Positions 36,260 through 46,530 of a stretch of DNA of 64,000 nt are shown piece by piece (within the stretch, counting starts at the first letter, position 1; each line of letters starts with the position of its first letter). Made by a program: the position numbers and the translations under genes. The notes under the pieces were generated by a model. That model did not search any database. It was not told where the DNA came from and saw nothing but the letters and a program-made list of their open reading frames with translations. The stretch comes from Leucothrix pacifica (GTDB lineage Bacteria > Pseudomonadota > Gammaproteobacteria > Thiotrichales > Thiotrichaceae): the NCBI RefSeq assembly GCF_003172875.1, contig NZ_QGKM01000019.1:1-64000 (forward strand). The letters are read 5' to 3'.

Positions 36260-37069
36260 ATGAGTGAAACTCAAGTTGAAATAAGTGACAGCTGGGACGT
36301 GTATGGCAAAACGCTCAGCAGCCGGTTTTTTATTGGCACGGCGTTATACCCATCGCCAGAGGTCATGCAACAGTCCATTGCTGCCTCCAAAGCCGAGGTA
36401 GTCACGGTGTCATTGCGTCGCCAATCCCCGCAGCAGCAAGGCGGTAATCATTACTGGGAATTGATTAAATCCAGTGGCTGCGAGTTGTTGCCCAATACAG
36501 CGGGCTGCCATACCGCCAAAGAAGCCGTGACCCTGGCACAAATGTCGCGGGAGCTATTTCAAACGGACTGGATAAAGCTGGAAGTGATTGGGGATGATTA
36601 CAATTTACAACCCGATCCATTCGCGACACTGGAAGCTGCTGAAACCTTGGTAAAAATGGGTTTTAAAGTGTTTCCATATTGCACGGATGATTTGGTGCTG
36701 TGTCAAAAACTGCGGGATGTCGGCTGCGAAGTATTGATGCCTTGGGGCTCGCCAATCGGCACAGGCTTGGGTCTGTTAAATCCGCATGCGCTGACCACGA
36801 TTCGCGAACGTTTGCCGGATATGACTCTGCTGGTTGATGCGGGGCTGGGTAAACCTTCAGATGCTTGTCGCGCGATGGAGCTGGGGTTTGATGCGGTGCT
36901 ATTAAACACTGCTGTGGCACAAGCGCATGATCCGGTGGTGATGGCGGAAGCGTTTGCCAATGCTATTGCTGCGGGACGAAGTGCCTGGTTAAGCGGAATG
37001 ATAGAAGCGCGTGCGGCAGCATCAGCCAGTACACCGACCTTGGGCATGCCGTTCTGGCATCAGAACTGA
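36260..37069 (+). CDS. thiG: Thiazole synthase ThiG
   Basis: A 269-residue TIM-barrel enzyme. The ATG 36260 has AGAGGA seven bases before it; ATG 36215, directly after thiS, is an alternative adding 15 residues. The Schiff-base Lys lies in WIKLEVIGD, and [14 protein letters not shown] and [12 protein letters not shown] are the phosphate-binding blocks. It combines deoxyxylulose phosphate, dehydroglycine and ThiS thiocarboxylate into thiazole phosphate. Confidence 0.95.
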   Translation: MSETQVEISDSWDVYGKTLSSRFFIGTALYPSPEVMQQSIAASKAEVVTVSLRRQSPQQQGGNHYWELIKSSGCELLPNTAGCHTAKEAVTLAQMSRELFQTDWIKLEVIGDDYNLQPDPFATLEAAETLVKMGFKVFPYCTDDLVLCQKLRDVGCEVLMPWGSPIGTGLGLLNPHALTTIRERLPDMTLLVDAGLGKPSDACRAMELGFDAVLLNTAVAQAHDPVVMAEAFANAIAAGRSAWLSGMIEARAAASASTPTLGMPFWHQN

Positions 37070-37167
37070 TGAACCTGAAAAGATTAATGAGCCTGACAAA
37101 AGCTTGAAAATAGCCTGCGACCCCAGCGAACCCTCTGAATTAAAACCAACTCATTCTAGAGAAAACT

Positions 37168-38724
37168 ATGAGCACTTCATTATCCGTTTCCAAGCCACAA
37201 GCCGCAGCCTCGGTATTATTAATTGGCGGCACTGACCCAAGTGGTGCAGGGCTGCAGGCAGACTGGCGCGTAGTCCATGCGCTGGGCATGCATGCGTATA
37301 CGGTGGTGACCGCGGTGACCGCACAAAACACCACCAGTGTCAGCGATATGGGCGTGTTGGGTGCAACAAAGATAAGCGCGCAGTTCCAAAGCGTGCAACA
37401 AGCCTTGCTTAGAGAGGATGCTTTACCGCTCGCTGCGATTAAAATTGGTATGTTGGGGGATGAGTTTGCTATTGCGGCGGTGTGTGAAGGAATCGCAGCA
37501 TTGCAAGCGCAAGGTCAGCCGCCGCGTGTGATTGTTGATCCCCTGATAATGGCGAGCTCTGGTGCGCGTTTGCTCACGCAGCAAGGCGAAAATATGCTGC
37601 TTGAACGTCTGCTTCCTCTGGCAGATGTGGTGACGCCAAACCTGAATGAACTGGCGCAGTTAACGGGTATGCCAGTAACCGATATTGAAGAAATCGAGGC
37701 AGCGACAAAGCAATTATTATCCATCGGAGTCAGGTCTGTACTGCTCAAAGGCGGTCATTATTCTGCCGATAGCGAGGAATCCAGCGACTATTTTTACAGT
37801 CAGGAATTGCACTTCTGGCTCATCGGAAAGCGTTGGCCTGATAAGGCTAATGTGCTCGGCACTGGCTGTCTATTGGCCACCGCCATGGCGTGTGCAACTG
37901 CGCAAGGTTACGCCATTACTGATGCCATTGTCTTGGCCAAAACTTTAGTGAGTCGGGGTATTCGCAATGCTGTGCTTGCCAATGGCGCTTATCAGGCGCG
38001 TTTAGGTGATATCGACCCGAATGACTGGAGCGTGGATTATCAGGATTTTCCATTAATGACGCCGCAATCACCGGAAACACCGCGTCTGCAATTGCCAGCG
38101 TGTGACAGCCAAAGACTAGGCATTTATCCTGTCGTTGACTCCGTGGAATGGGTGGAGAAGCTGATTCATTGCGGTATCAAAACTATCCAACTGCGCTTAA
38201 AAACGGATGTTGAAAACCCTCCAACGTGGGATGAGTTGGATCAGCAAATTGCAGCCGCGGTGAAGGTTTGTGCAGGTCGCAATATTCGCCTGTTTATTAA
38301 TGATCACTGGCAGCTGGCGATTAAGCACGGTGCGTATGGCATTCATTTGGGGCAAGAGGATTTGTATGATGCGGACCATCAGGCAATCGCTGCATCAGGT
38401 TGTCATCTTGGCGTTTCCACACACAGTTATACCGAAGTGGCCCGAGCACGTTGGGTGAATCCCAGTTATATTGCACTGGGGCCGATTTATGCCACAACCA
38501 GCAAAGATATGCCGTGGGTTCCGCAAGGCCCTGCTGCGGTTGAGCGTTGGGTGAAGCTGCTGGACGGGCATTATCCATTGGTGGCGATTGGGGGAATTGA
38601 TCGGGAGCGGGCGAAAGCGTTAAAGCCAACTGGCGTGGGTTCGGTGGCGATGATTACGGCCATTACGAAAGCGGAGGATTATCAGGCTGCGACGTTGGAG
38701 TTAATCAAGATTTGGGAGGAGTAA
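37168..38724 (+). CDS. thiDE: Bifunctional ThiD-ThiE (HMP-P kinase / thiamine-phosphate synthase)
   Basis: A 518-residue fusion. Residues about 15-270 are ThiD (IGGTDPSGAGLQAD at the substrate loop, one Gly shorter than the usual DPSGGAG; VLGTGCLLATAMA near 230 with the anion hole and catalytic Cys region). Residues about 310-518 are ThiE (TIQLRLK, FINDHWQLAI, GIHLGQEDL, YIALGPIYATTSK, AIGGID). The enzyme would phosphorylate HMP phosphate and join it to thiazole phosphate. It starts 98 bp after thiG and is the last gene of the operon. Confidence 0.93.
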   Translation: MSTSLSVSKPQAAASVLLIGGTDPSGAGLQADWRVVHALGMHAYTVVTAVTAQNTTSVSDMGVLGATKISAQFQSVQQALLREDALPLAAIKIGMLGDEFAIAAVCEGIAALQAQGQPPRVIVDPLIMASSGARLLTQQGENMLLERLLPLADVVTPNLNELAQLTGMPVTDIEEIEAATKQLLSIGVRSVLLKGGHYSADSEESSDYFYSQELHFWLIGKRWPDKANVLGTGCLLATAMACATAQGYAITDAIVLAKTLVSRGIRNAVLANGAYQARLGDIDPNDWSVDYQDFPLMTPQSPETPRLQLPACDSQRLGIYPVVDSVEWVEKLIHCGIKTIQLRLKTDVENPPTWDELDQQIAAAVKVCAGRNIRLFINDHWQLAIKHGAYGIHLGQEDLYDADHQAIAASGCHLGVSTHSYTEVARARWVNPSYIALGPIYATTSKDMPWVPQGPAAVERWVKLLDGHYPLVAIGGIDRERAKALKPTGVGSVAMITAITKAEDYQAATLELIKIWEE

Positions 38725-38888
38725 GTTGGTATTAGAGTTGTGTTAGGTTGACGATAATAGCAACAGAGCAACCAGTCCTAAGCCTGAGATAAATAATTAA
38801 TGGTCAGGGCGCAGACTCACAAACCTCATACAACAACTAATTGCCGAATCACTTGTCCAAACTATATAAGGCAATACAAGGAGCGATT

Positions 38889-39272
38889 ATGTTTACAGTC
38901 ACGCCCAATGGCGACAACCGTGTCGATATCGAACTGAACGGCGACATCGACGCTGACATTATGAGGCAAGCGCTGGATGATTTGGCAGAGCACTCAGCCA
39001 ATATCAGCGGGGGCAAAATGTTGTACACCGTCAAAGATTTCCACTGGCCATCACTTGGGGCAATTGGTGTGGAGTTTTCACGCCTGCCATCATTATTTAG
39101 TCTGGCCTTTAAATTCAAAAAAGCCGCTGTTGTCACTGATGAAAAATGGATTAAAACCGTTAGTGGTTTCAAAGGTGTGGTGATTCCGGGCATGGAAATC
39201 AAAGCTTTTAGTCTTGATCAGGTGGCTGAGGCCGAGGCATGGCTGGCGCAGGAAAAAATAGAAAACGCCTAG
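38889..39272 (+). CDS. SpoIIAA-like (STAS-related) protein
   Basis: A 127-residue protein from ATG 38889 with AAGGAG seven bases upstream; a longer frame upstream is not needed. The pattern, starting with a beta strand (RVDIELNGDID) and including MLYTVKDFHWPSLGAI, FKFKKAAVVTDEKWIKTVSG and a closing EAEAWL helix, fits the SpoIIAA-like family (PF11964), small proteins related in fold to STAS and CRAL-TRIO. Their function is unknown. Confidence 0.75.
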   Translation: MFTVTPNGDNRVDIELNGDIDADIMRQALDDLAEHSANISGGKMLYTVKDFHWPSLGAIGVEFSRLPSLFSLAFKFKKAAVVTDEKWIKTVSGFKGVVIPGMEIKAFSLDQVAEAEAWLAQEKIENA

Positions 39273-39363
39273 ACCTTCAGCATGCCTTCGATAAGGAAAA
39301 CCCTTAGCAAGTCATGAAAATCACGTTACCATTGCGGGCTTATTCAATGGGGTGAGTTCCGCA

Positions 39364-40293
39364 ATGGACAATATGCAAGCGATACTGGATGACATTACCG
39401 CCAAAGTCACGGCTATGCCTGATAAAGGCAAAGTCGCCACTTATATTCCACAGCTGGCCTGTGTCGATCCGGATCAGTTCGGTATCTGCGTGGCCTTGCC
39501 AGACGGCACGGTGTTTAGTGCGGGCGATGCGCACACCTTGTTCTCTATTCAGAGTATTTCAAAAGTCTTTACCACCACAATGGCGCTTGGCAAACTGGGT
39601 GATGCTATCTGGAAACGGGTAGGGCGTGAGCCATCCGGCGATCCGTTTAACTCCGTCGTTCAGTTGGAAATGGAAAATGGTAAGCCGCGTAATCCGTTTA
39701 TTAATGCCGGTGCGATTACCGTCGTTGACGCCATTATGATGGGTCACCTGCCGAAAGAAACTATCGCAGAAATTTTAGAATTCGTGCGATTTATTGCCGA
39801 TGACAATACCATCGCTATCGATGAAAAAGTCGCGCAATCCGAGCTGCTGACTGGCGACAGAAATGCCTCGCTTGCGCACTTTATGGCGTCCTACGGTCAC
39901 TTTAAAAACCCGGTGGACTATGTACTGGGCGCGTATTTCCATCATTGTTCCATTGCCATGACCTGCGAGCAACTGGCAAAAGCCGCGCTGTTCTTGGTGA
40001 GTGATGGCGTGAACCTGAGCACCGGCGCACGTGTTGTGTCTGAGCAACGTGCCCGCCGCATCAACTCATTAATGATGATGTGCGGTCACTATGACGGCTC
40101 CGGCGAATTCGCGTTTCGGGTCGGCTTGCCCGGCAAAAGTGGCGTCGGTGGTGGCATTATGGCCGTTGCACCGGGCAAAGCCTCGATTTCCGTGTGGTCG
40201 CCCGGCTTAGATCGAGTTGGTAATAGTCACTTGGGCACCATCGCATTAGAAATGCTGACGCAGCGCACCGGCTGGTCGGTCTTTGGGCATTGA
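39364..40293 (+). CDS. glsA: Glutaminase A
   Basis: A 309-residue serine-type glutaminase converting glutamine to glutamate and ammonia. The beta-lactamase-like catalytic SxxK motif is in [11 protein letters not shown] near residue 64. [34 protein letters not shown] and [11 protein letters not shown] are conserved. ATG 39364 has GGGTGAG upstream and gives the standard length; a GTG four codons earlier is possible. Confidence 0.95.
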   Translation: MDNMQAILDDITAKVTAMPDKGKVATYIPQLACVDPDQFGICVALPDGTVFSAGDAHTLFSIQSISKVFTTTMALGKLGDAIWKRVGREPSGDPFNSVVQLEMENGKPRNPFINAGAITVVDAIMMGHLPKETIAEILEFVRFIADDNTIAIDEKVAQSELLTGDRNASLAHFMASYGHFKNPVDYVLGAYFHHCSIAMTCEQLAKAALFLVSDGVNLSTGARVVSEQRARRINSLMMMCGHYDGSGEFAFRVGLPGKSGVGGGIMAVAPGKASISVWSPGLDRVGNSHLGTIALEMLTQRTGWSVFGH

Positions 40294-40334
40294 TTGCAAG
40301 GCCCATTACCGCGGTCAAATCCCACTCATAGCCT

Positions 40335-41402
40335 TTACTGACGACGTGCTCTGGCAAGTCTCTGTTGTTTAACACGCAGTCTGTTTTGATGCGCCAGTAA
40401 TGCACGCTGTTTTTGCAAACGTAGTCTAGCCAGTCGCTGCTGCATCAAATGCTTCTGCATCGCCAGTTTTTTTGCCTTAATCACGTTTAGCTGCTGTCGC
40501 TTGATTAATGCTTGCTTGCGTTGCTGATCGGCTCGTTGTTTAGCTACTTGTCTGAGTTTGGCCTCGCGGTTCGCTTGCTGCTTTGCTCTGATCTGTGCGT
40601 CACGTTTTGCCTGTCTTTGCGCTTTTTGCTGTGCGGTCAAACCCTGTTGAGCGGCAGCGTTGCGTTGAGCCTGCTGGGCTTTCTGTGGTGTTTTGTCTTC
40701 CTCCAGAAACAGCGCGGAATAAGCCTCTTTCGAAATCGCCATTTTAGTTTGCTTGGCCGCAACCGCTTGTTGAGGTGCTGGCGTAGTTGAGCGAGCCTGA
40801 GCGACTTGTGGTTGTCTGGAAGGTGCTGTTGTAGCAACCGGAGCAGTCTGTGCCTGAGGTTGTACTGCCGGAGCAGTATTGACAGCTGGCCTTACTTGCT
40901 GTGGTGTGGCTGATGCAACCGCTGCCATTTGCGGTGCATGCATTGCTTGTGGTTTCATCGCTGACGTTGTGGCAGGTGTTGGTTTCGCATTGGCAGCAGG
41001 TGCTACCGGTACAAATGCCGCTTCTGTTGTAACCGGATCATCCTTTGGAATCGCAATCGGTTTGGCTGCGGGTGTTGGTGTCGATTTTAATGCCCAAACC
41101 TGTCCTTGTTTTTGTTTTTTTATCAGTCGGGAACGGCTGGAAATAAAATCAATCATCTCCTTATCCTGTGCGCTGACGATATGCCTGCCACAAGCAGATG
41201 CTTGCCTAAGCTTGCGAACGCTATTGTCGAGTTTGGCCTGTAAGGTTTTACAGTTAGTGCGACATGCACCGTAGTTTTTTAGTAAATCACGCCCTTGCTC
41301 AATATCCATACCGACCGCACCAACGTGCTGCCACGGACACGCGGCATAAGCCCCTGTCGTTACCGAAAAAGTGAATAGAATAGAAAAAATCGCCCGTTTC
41401 AT
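40335..41402 (-). CDS. Secreted protein with Pro/Ala-rich linker and basic Gln/Arg tail
   Basis: A 355-residue protein with signal peptide MKRAIFSILFTFSVTTGAYA. The mature N-terminal domain (about 21-100) has five cysteines and may be a small disulfide-linked helical module. A low-complexity Pro/Ala/Thr/Gln region (about 105-220) follows, then a very basic Gln/Arg/Lys/Ala-rich helical tail (about 240-355). The tail could bind nucleic acid, polyphosphate or peptidoglycan; this is conjecture. I do not recognise the family. Confidence 0.6.
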   Translation of the reverse strand: MKRAIFSILFTFSVTTGAYAACPWQHVGAVGMDIEQGRDLLKNYGACRTNCKTLQAKLDNSVRKLRQASACGRHIVSAQDKEMIDFISSRSRLIKKQKQGQVWALKSTPTPAAKPIAIPKDDPVTTEAAFVPVAPAANAKPTPATTSAMKPQAMHAPQMAAVASATPQQVRPAVNTAPAVQPQAQTAPVATTAPSRQPQVAQARSTTPAPQQAVAAKQTKMAISKEAYSALFLEEDKTPQKAQQAQRNAAAQQGLTAQQKAQRQAKRDAQIRAKQQANREAKLRQVAKQRADQQRKQALIKRQQLNVIKAKKLAMQKHLMQQRLARLRLQKQRALLAHQNRLRVKQQRLARARRQ

Positions 41403-41654
41403 GTTTACCCCCTAGCAAAATGAAGCTGATGTTTCAGTCGCGGAGAATACTACGTTTATCAAGCACCTACCCTTAACATCACATGACAGATTAGTCACAT
41501 TTAATGGTTGTTAGGATATCTGTGCGTTGTTTATGCACCTGTTAGACTTATCGCTGCTAACTTAGATTGAATTATATCCTGCCTTTGTTTGATAAGCGTG
41601 TCACGGGGAGTCGTGATAAACTAAGGCTACTTACTTGAAGGTTAAGCAACAATC

Positions 41655-43205
41655 ATGGCATCACAAAAGCAGCTTCCTCTTGGGATTCAGTCACTCTCTA
41701 AAATTCGCCAGAAAGATTACTATTATATAGATAAAACTGATCTTGCTTTATCGTTGATAGAAAAAGGCACACATTACTTTCTGTCGCGCCCACGCCGTTT
41801 TGGAAAAAGCCTTCTCATTGACACTCTAAAAGAATTATTCGAAGGAAACGAGCCTCTGTTTCAAGGCTTAGCGGTACACCCACATTGGGACTGGTCGATC
41901 AAGTACCCTGTGCTTCGATTTAGTTTTGGTAGTAAGCACTACAGCAGCGAAACAGGCGTGCATGATTCAATACACTCTCAACTGACTCAGTTCGAGGAAT
42001 CATTTGGCACGGAGCGCCGGTTTGAGGATGCAAGTAGTCGCTTTTCAGACTTGATCTTGAAGATTCATAAACGAGTAGGTCAGCCTGTAGTCGTTCTTAT
42101 TGATGAATACGATAAGCCGATTTTAGACGCAATAAACCAGCCTGATTTAGCCAGAGAAAACCGTGACTTCCTGCGCGGCTTCTATAGCACCATCAAAGAC
42201 TACGATGCACACATCAAATTTAGCTTTTTAACGGGTGTCAGTAAGTTTTCAAAAGTGAGCTTGTTTTCAGGTCTGAATAATCTGAATGACATTACGATGG
42301 ACTCACGCTACTCCACTATTTGCGGATATACCGACAACGATATTGATACAGTGTTTGCTCCTGAGTTAGCAGGGCTGGATCGTCAACAAATCAAAGAGTG
42401 GTATAACGGCTATAACTGGTTGGGCGAAGGCGTTTATAACCCGTTTGATATTTTAAAGTTGTTTGATAATCGCAAGTTTGACAATTACTGGTTTGAAACC
42501 GGTACTCCAACGTTTTTGGTTGATCTACTTTTTAAGCGTCAGATCCCAACACTTAAACTCAATCATCTGTACAGCAGTAGCGCCATGCTTTCGAGTTTTG
42601 ATGTGGATGACATCACTACGGAGGCTCTGCTATTTCAAACTGGTTATCTGACAATCAAAGAGGAAGATAACTTAGGAGGGCAGCTCTATTACTCGTTGGG
42701 TTATCCCAACCGCGAAGTGTACCAAAGTCTTAACGAGAATTTGCTCTCCGCATTGGTTAAGGATAAATCCGGTCAAGCCGTGCAGAGTGGTCAGCTTTAC
42801 CGCTTATTATTGGCGAATGATTTTGATGGGTTGAAGCAACTGTTTCGCGGCTTCTTTGCGAGTATTCCACATCAGTGGTATTCGCGGAATGAGATTCAGA
42901 ACTATGAAGGGTATTACGCCAGTGTGTTTTATTCTTACTTTGCTGCACTAGGTCTGAATGTCACTGTTGAAGACAGCACTAACCTTGGACGTATTGATAT
43001 GACGCTTAAGTTTAATGATCAGGTGTATATCTTTGAATTTAAGGTCGTGGAATTAGTGCCAGAAGGTAATGCGCTTCAGCAAATTAAAGATAAAGCCTAT
43101 GCGGATAAGTATCGCCAGCTAAACCAACCGATTTACTTGATTGGGGTGGAATTTAGTAAAGATGAGCGCAATGTGGTGGGGTTTGAGGTGGAGAAAACCC
43201 ACTAA
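41655..43205 (+). CDS. AAA-ATPase-like / PD-(D/E)xK protein (PF09820 + PF08011 type)
   Basis: A 516-residue protein. The N-terminal ATPase-like half starts LPLGIQSLSKIRQKDYYYIDKT with RPRRFGKSLLIDTL as Walker A and VVVLIDEYDKPILDA as Walker B. The C-terminal PDDEXK_9-type nuclease-like region has GRIDMTLKFNDQVYIFEFKV (D...ExK) near residue 450. This is a very common family in bacteria with many copies per genome and no settled function; it is often linked to mobile or defence-like elements. Confidence 0.9.
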   Translation: MASQKQLPLGIQSLSKIRQKDYYYIDKTDLALSLIEKGTHYFLSRPRRFGKSLLIDTLKELFEGNEPLFQGLAVHPHWDWSIKYPVLRFSFGSKHYSSETGVHDSIHSQLTQFEESFGTERRFEDASSRFSDLILKIHKRVGQPVVVLIDEYDKPILDAINQPDLARENRDFLRGFYSTIKDYDAHIKFSFLTGVSKFSKVSLFSGLNNLNDITMDSRYSTICGYTDNDIDTVFAPELAGLDRQQIKEWYNGYNWLGEGVYNPFDILKLFDNRKFDNYWFETGTPTFLVDLLFKRQIPTLKLNHLYSSSAMLSSFDVDDITTEALLFQTGYLTIKEEDNLGGQLYYSLGYPNREVYQSLNENLLSALVKDKSGQAVQSGQLYRLLLANDFDGLKQLFRGFFASIPHQWYSRNEIQNYEGYYASVFYSYFAALGLNVTVEDSTNLGRIDMTLKFNDQVYIFEFKVVELVPEGNALQQIKDKAYADKYRQLNQPIYLIGVEFSKDERNVVGFEVEKTH

Positions 43206-43264
43206 TTCTTGCTCGTCTGAATAGCATCGAATAACCCATCAACGTAAGAGTTGCTTGATGTTTC

Positions 43265-45040
43265 CTACACCATGCCAAACCCAACAATACGCGCTGCTGT
43301 GCGGAATTTTTCCTCGTGTATCTGCTTCACCACCAGTTGTTTCTTACCAGTACGCTGGCACAGCTGTGCTGTCTCCTTATGCTCTGCCAGTGTTTTGGCG
43401 ATTGCCGTGGTACTACACTCTATGAGTAGGGCGGGGGCGAGCATTTTCAGCGCAGTGCCTTGTTTTCGGCACACAGTTAAAAAGGCCTCGACAGCTTCCG
43501 GTAACGGTTGATCATCCTTACCCTGCAAGAAAGTTTGCAAGGTATCAATATCATGCCCGCGTTCCAACGCCAGAATAGTTTTTGCCTTATCCAATTTCCA
43601 GCTATTGTCCGCCTCCTCGATCGCCCAAGTATCGAGGAGTAATTTATCTTCTGGTGTCGGTTGCCCGCTAGCCAGGTTCACATGCAAGCTGGGCAATACA
43701 TTGAATGTGCAATCCGACTTATTTTCCGGTGGTTCATAACTGCTAGCCAAACCCAGACAATAAGCACCAAGGTTATTCAGGCGGAAATAATACAGTCCGT
43801 CATAGCGGCTCAGGTAGTCCAGATCATCCGTACCCCAATTTCCTCGGAAGTCATCACGCGCATTATCCGGCGACACATAGGCCACATCGACCATGCCCAG
43901 TGTTGCAGCATATTCAAACAGCAGGCAGAGAATGTAACGGCCCTGTAGTAATGACCAATCGTGGAAGCCTGAATAACCTAACATGCCGTATTCACGATCG
44001 CAGATGTATAACTTCCACAAATCATGAGTGACTTCAAAATCTAACTCACAAGCAACCATGTAATTAAAGAAGTCATCAACATCTACCCACTTTCCGACTG
44101 GGCAGTGAGTCAATGCTTCAGCCACTACCTTACGTCGTGGTGCAACAGCTGTCATTACCCGACCTTTGGCGTTTTGGCCTTTGATTTCATCGATACGCTT
44201 GAACTCATCCAGCAAGGTGTTTTTTTGCCAACGCTGCCACAATAAACGCAGCGTGTCAGCGGAGTCGCGGGCGAGTTGGCGGGTACCTGTTTTACTGAGC
44301 TCCAGTTTACTACCACTGACCTGCGCGAGCTTGGCAGCTTGCAATAATAACGGCCAGGCAAAGGCTTTCTGCGCATCAGCTGCGGTTTCCGAATAAAAAT
44401 CACCGTTGTGCAGTGTATTTGCCAGTAATTTGCTAGTGGCTGCAGAGCCGCGACCGGTTTTTGCGCTGGCTTTCAGTTTGCCTTGTTGCAACAAATTGAA
44501 AATAGTTGGCAGATCAATTAAAGCCTCCTGTTCACAAAGACGAATGGTTAATTTTTCTTCGTCGTCATTAGCCGTGGGTAGTACCTGATAACTATTAAGT
44601 TTGAAGGCAGCCGGCTTTGCTACAAAGGCTCGTAACTGCTCTGCCAGATCATGAGGTATATACAGATTATCGGTACGATGAAAATTGTAACGGTCAGTAC
44701 CATATAGAAACAGGCGCAAGCGTGAGGGGATATAATTATAGGTACTATAACTCCGCCCTTCCGGTGCAATCGATAGTTCTGGTAAATCCTTGTATTTGGC
44801 ACTGAACCGATCTAGATTTAAACGCAGCTCTGAATCATACAGTGCCTCTGCAACTGCCAGCTTTTGCAGCTGATCCAGCTGTTGATATTGAGCCTGCAAT
44901 TTAGATCCGATCAATCCATTACTAATACGTTCTACCAGCTGGGCTTTTTTACTGCCGCCTTTTTCGTCAGGAACGAGATAGAGGTACTTTTTTAGCTCAT
45001 CGACTGTCAGACTGGATATTGCTTCATTTAGGGTATTCAT
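43265..45040 (-). CDS. Protein with XPB/Ssl2 N-terminal-like domain (PF13625 type)
   Basis: A 591-residue protein. The N-terminus (SLTVDELKKYLYLVPDEKGGSKKAQLVERI) resembles a SAP-like DNA-binding helix pair. The C-terminal part (LIECSTTAIAKTLAEHKETA, then LVVKQIHEEKFRTAARIVGFGM) resembles the XPB/Ssl2 N-terminal domain that in actinobacteria and others precedes or stands in for a helicase. No Walker A or helicase motif is present, so on its own it cannot be a motor. It may partner a helicase encoded elsewhere. Confidence 0.55.
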   Translation of the reverse strand: MNTLNEAISSLTVDELKKYLYLVPDEKGGSKKAQLVERISNGLIGSKLQAQYQQLDQLQKLAVAEALYDSELRLNLDRFSAKYKDLPELSIAPEGRSYSTYNYIPSRLRLFLYGTDRYNFHRTDNLYIPHDLAEQLRAFVAKPAAFKLNSYQVLPTANDDEEKLTIRLCEQEALIDLPTIFNLLQQGKLKASAKTGRGSAATSKLLANTLHNGDFYSETAADAQKAFAWPLLLQAAKLAQVSGSKLELSKTGTRQLARDSADTLRLLWQRWQKNTLLDEFKRIDEIKGQNAKGRVMTAVAPRRKVVAEALTHCPVGKWVDVDDFFNYMVACELDFEVTHDLWKLYICDREYGMLGYSGFHDWSLLQGRYILCLLFEYAATLGMVDVAYVSPDNARDDFRGNWGTDDLDYLSRYDGLYYFRLNNLGAYCLGLASSYEPPENKSDCTFNVLPSLHVNLASGQPTPEDKLLLDTWAIEEADNSWKLDKAKTILALERGHDIDTLQTFLQGKDDQPLPEAVEAFLTVCRKQGTALKMLAPALLIECSTTAIAKTLAEHKETAQLCQRTGKKQLVVKQIHEEKFRTAARIVGFGMV

Positions 45041-45199
45041 GGTGTATGCCGGGCTGGATTAGTGTGGGGTATTATAGCGAATGAGTTGTTGTTGGCTATC
45101 GTTAAGGCATGAGTTTTATGCCTCTCACGAAGATCATTCAAAGGACTTCAAAACATTTTCCACCAACTTGTAAACAGTGTAGGACTTACGCATTGGGTC

Positions 45200-45583
45200 A
45201 TGAGTTCAAGTCTGGAGCAGAATAAAAAAAGTGCTGTTGCCTTTTATAAAATGGCGTATTTGGGAGAGCCAGCGAAAGCGGTAGAGCTTTATGTAGGAGA
45301 TGACTATATCCAGCATAACCCCGTCGTTGCGGATGGCAAAAAAGGTTTTATAGATTACTTTGAACAGATGTCGCGAGAGTACCCAAATAAGGACATCGAA
45401 TTTTTGAGAACAATCGCAGAGGATAATCTGGTTGCGCTTCACACAAGGCAAATGTGGCCGGGTGGTGATGAATACGTCACAATGGATTTCTTTCGTTTTG
45501 ATTCAAAAGGAAAAATTGTAGAGCACTGGGATTCAATCCAAGAGGTTCCTAAAGAGTCAGCCAACAACAACACGATGTTCTAA
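45200..45583 (+). CDS. SnoaL-like / NTF2-fold protein
   Basis: A 127-residue protein. The pattern AVAFYKMAYLGEPAKAVELYVGDDYIQHNP and the closing FFRFDSKGKIVEHWDSIQEVP is typical of the predicted SnoaL-like aldol-condensation/cyclase proteins of the NTF2 fold. The His and Asp in YIQHNP and HWDSIQ would line the pocket. No substrate can be proposed. It converges with malG. Confidence 0.8.
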   Translation: MSSSLEQNKKSAVAFYKMAYLGEPAKAVELYVGDDYIQHNPVVADGKKGFIDYFEQMSREYPNKDIEFLRTIAEDNLVALHTRQMWPGGDEYVTMDFFRFDSKGKIVEHWDSIQEVPKESANNNTMF

Positions 45584-45630
45584 AAACCAGAAAAAACGTA
45601 TGTTGCTGGCAAGTGACCAGTGGGGGGCAT

Positions 45631-46521
45631 TCACCCCTTACTACCCCCAACAGTTAACCCTGAGACAATCCATTTCTGAGCAAGCAAAAACACCGCTGTA
45701 ATCGGTAAGCCACTAAGTACTGCAGCAGCTGCAAAGTCACCCCAGAGATAATTCTGCTCGTATAAGAAAAGCTTAGACCCAACGGCAAGCGTTAAGTTGT
45801 CTTCTTGGTGCAGTAAAATAGATGCTACGGGATACTCGATCAGTGTTCCAATAAATGCCAGAACAAAAACAACCATTAAAATTGGAACAGCCATCGGTAG
45901 CAATACATAAAGGAAGGTCTGAAAGGTATTCGCCCCATCAACGCTCGCTGCTTCCTCGATGTCTACTGGGATGCTCTCGAAGTAGCCTTTGATAGTCCAG
46001 ACATGTAGAGCAATACCACCTAGATAGGATAGGATTAAACCACCATGTGTATCGACTCCGAGCCAGGGTATATACTCTCCCAAGGTATCAAAAATAGAAA
46101 AGATAGCGATCAGTGTGAGTGCAGCAGGGAACATCTGAAGCAATAAAATGCTGTTTAGCACAGCGCCTTTAAAACGAAATTTCATGCGAGCAAAGGCGTA
46201 AGCCGATGTTGTCGATAAGGCGAGAATCAGGAATGCTGTGATTGTCGCTATCTTGACCGAGTTCCAGAGCCAGGTGAGTACCGGAAAAGGCGGGTTAATT
46301 AAGTTTCCATGTGCATCTTCATAAGAAATTCCCAGCGCAAGCTTCCAGTGTTCAAAGCTAATTTCGGGAGGGATTAAGCTACCGACTGCAAAATTTCCTG
46401 GTCTCAATGAGATTGAAATGATCATGAAGAAAGGAAAAAGCACCAGTGCCAGAAATATGAGAATTCCAGCATGTGCAGCAAGGTGGCTTAGTAAGTTTCT
46501 TTTACCTGTAACAATTGCCAT
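45631..46521 (-). CDS. malG: Maltose ABC transporter permease MalG
   Basis: A 296-residue inner-membrane permease with six membrane segments. The EAA loop that contacts MalK is [19 protein letters not shown], with E-A-A just before it. [27 protein letters not shown] and the tail LTVGGSKG are typical MalG features. Last gene of lamB-malK-malE-malF-malG, nine bases after malF. Confidence 0.93.
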   Translation of the reverse strand: MAIVTGKRNLLSHLAAHAGILIFLALVLFPFFMIISISLRPGNFAVGSLIPPEISFEHWKLALGISYEDAHGNLINPPFPVLTWLWNSVKIATITAFLILALSTTSAYAFARMKFRFKGAVLNSILLLQMFPAALTLIAIFSIFDTLGEYIPWLGVDTHGGLILSYLGGIALHVWTIKGYFESIPVDIEEAASVDGANTFQTFLYVLLPMAVPILMVVFVLAFIGTLIEYPVASILLHQEDNLTLAVGSKLFLYEQNYLWGDFAAAAVLSGLPITAVFLLAQKWIVSGLTVGGSKG

Positions 46522-46530
46522 TATGTACTC

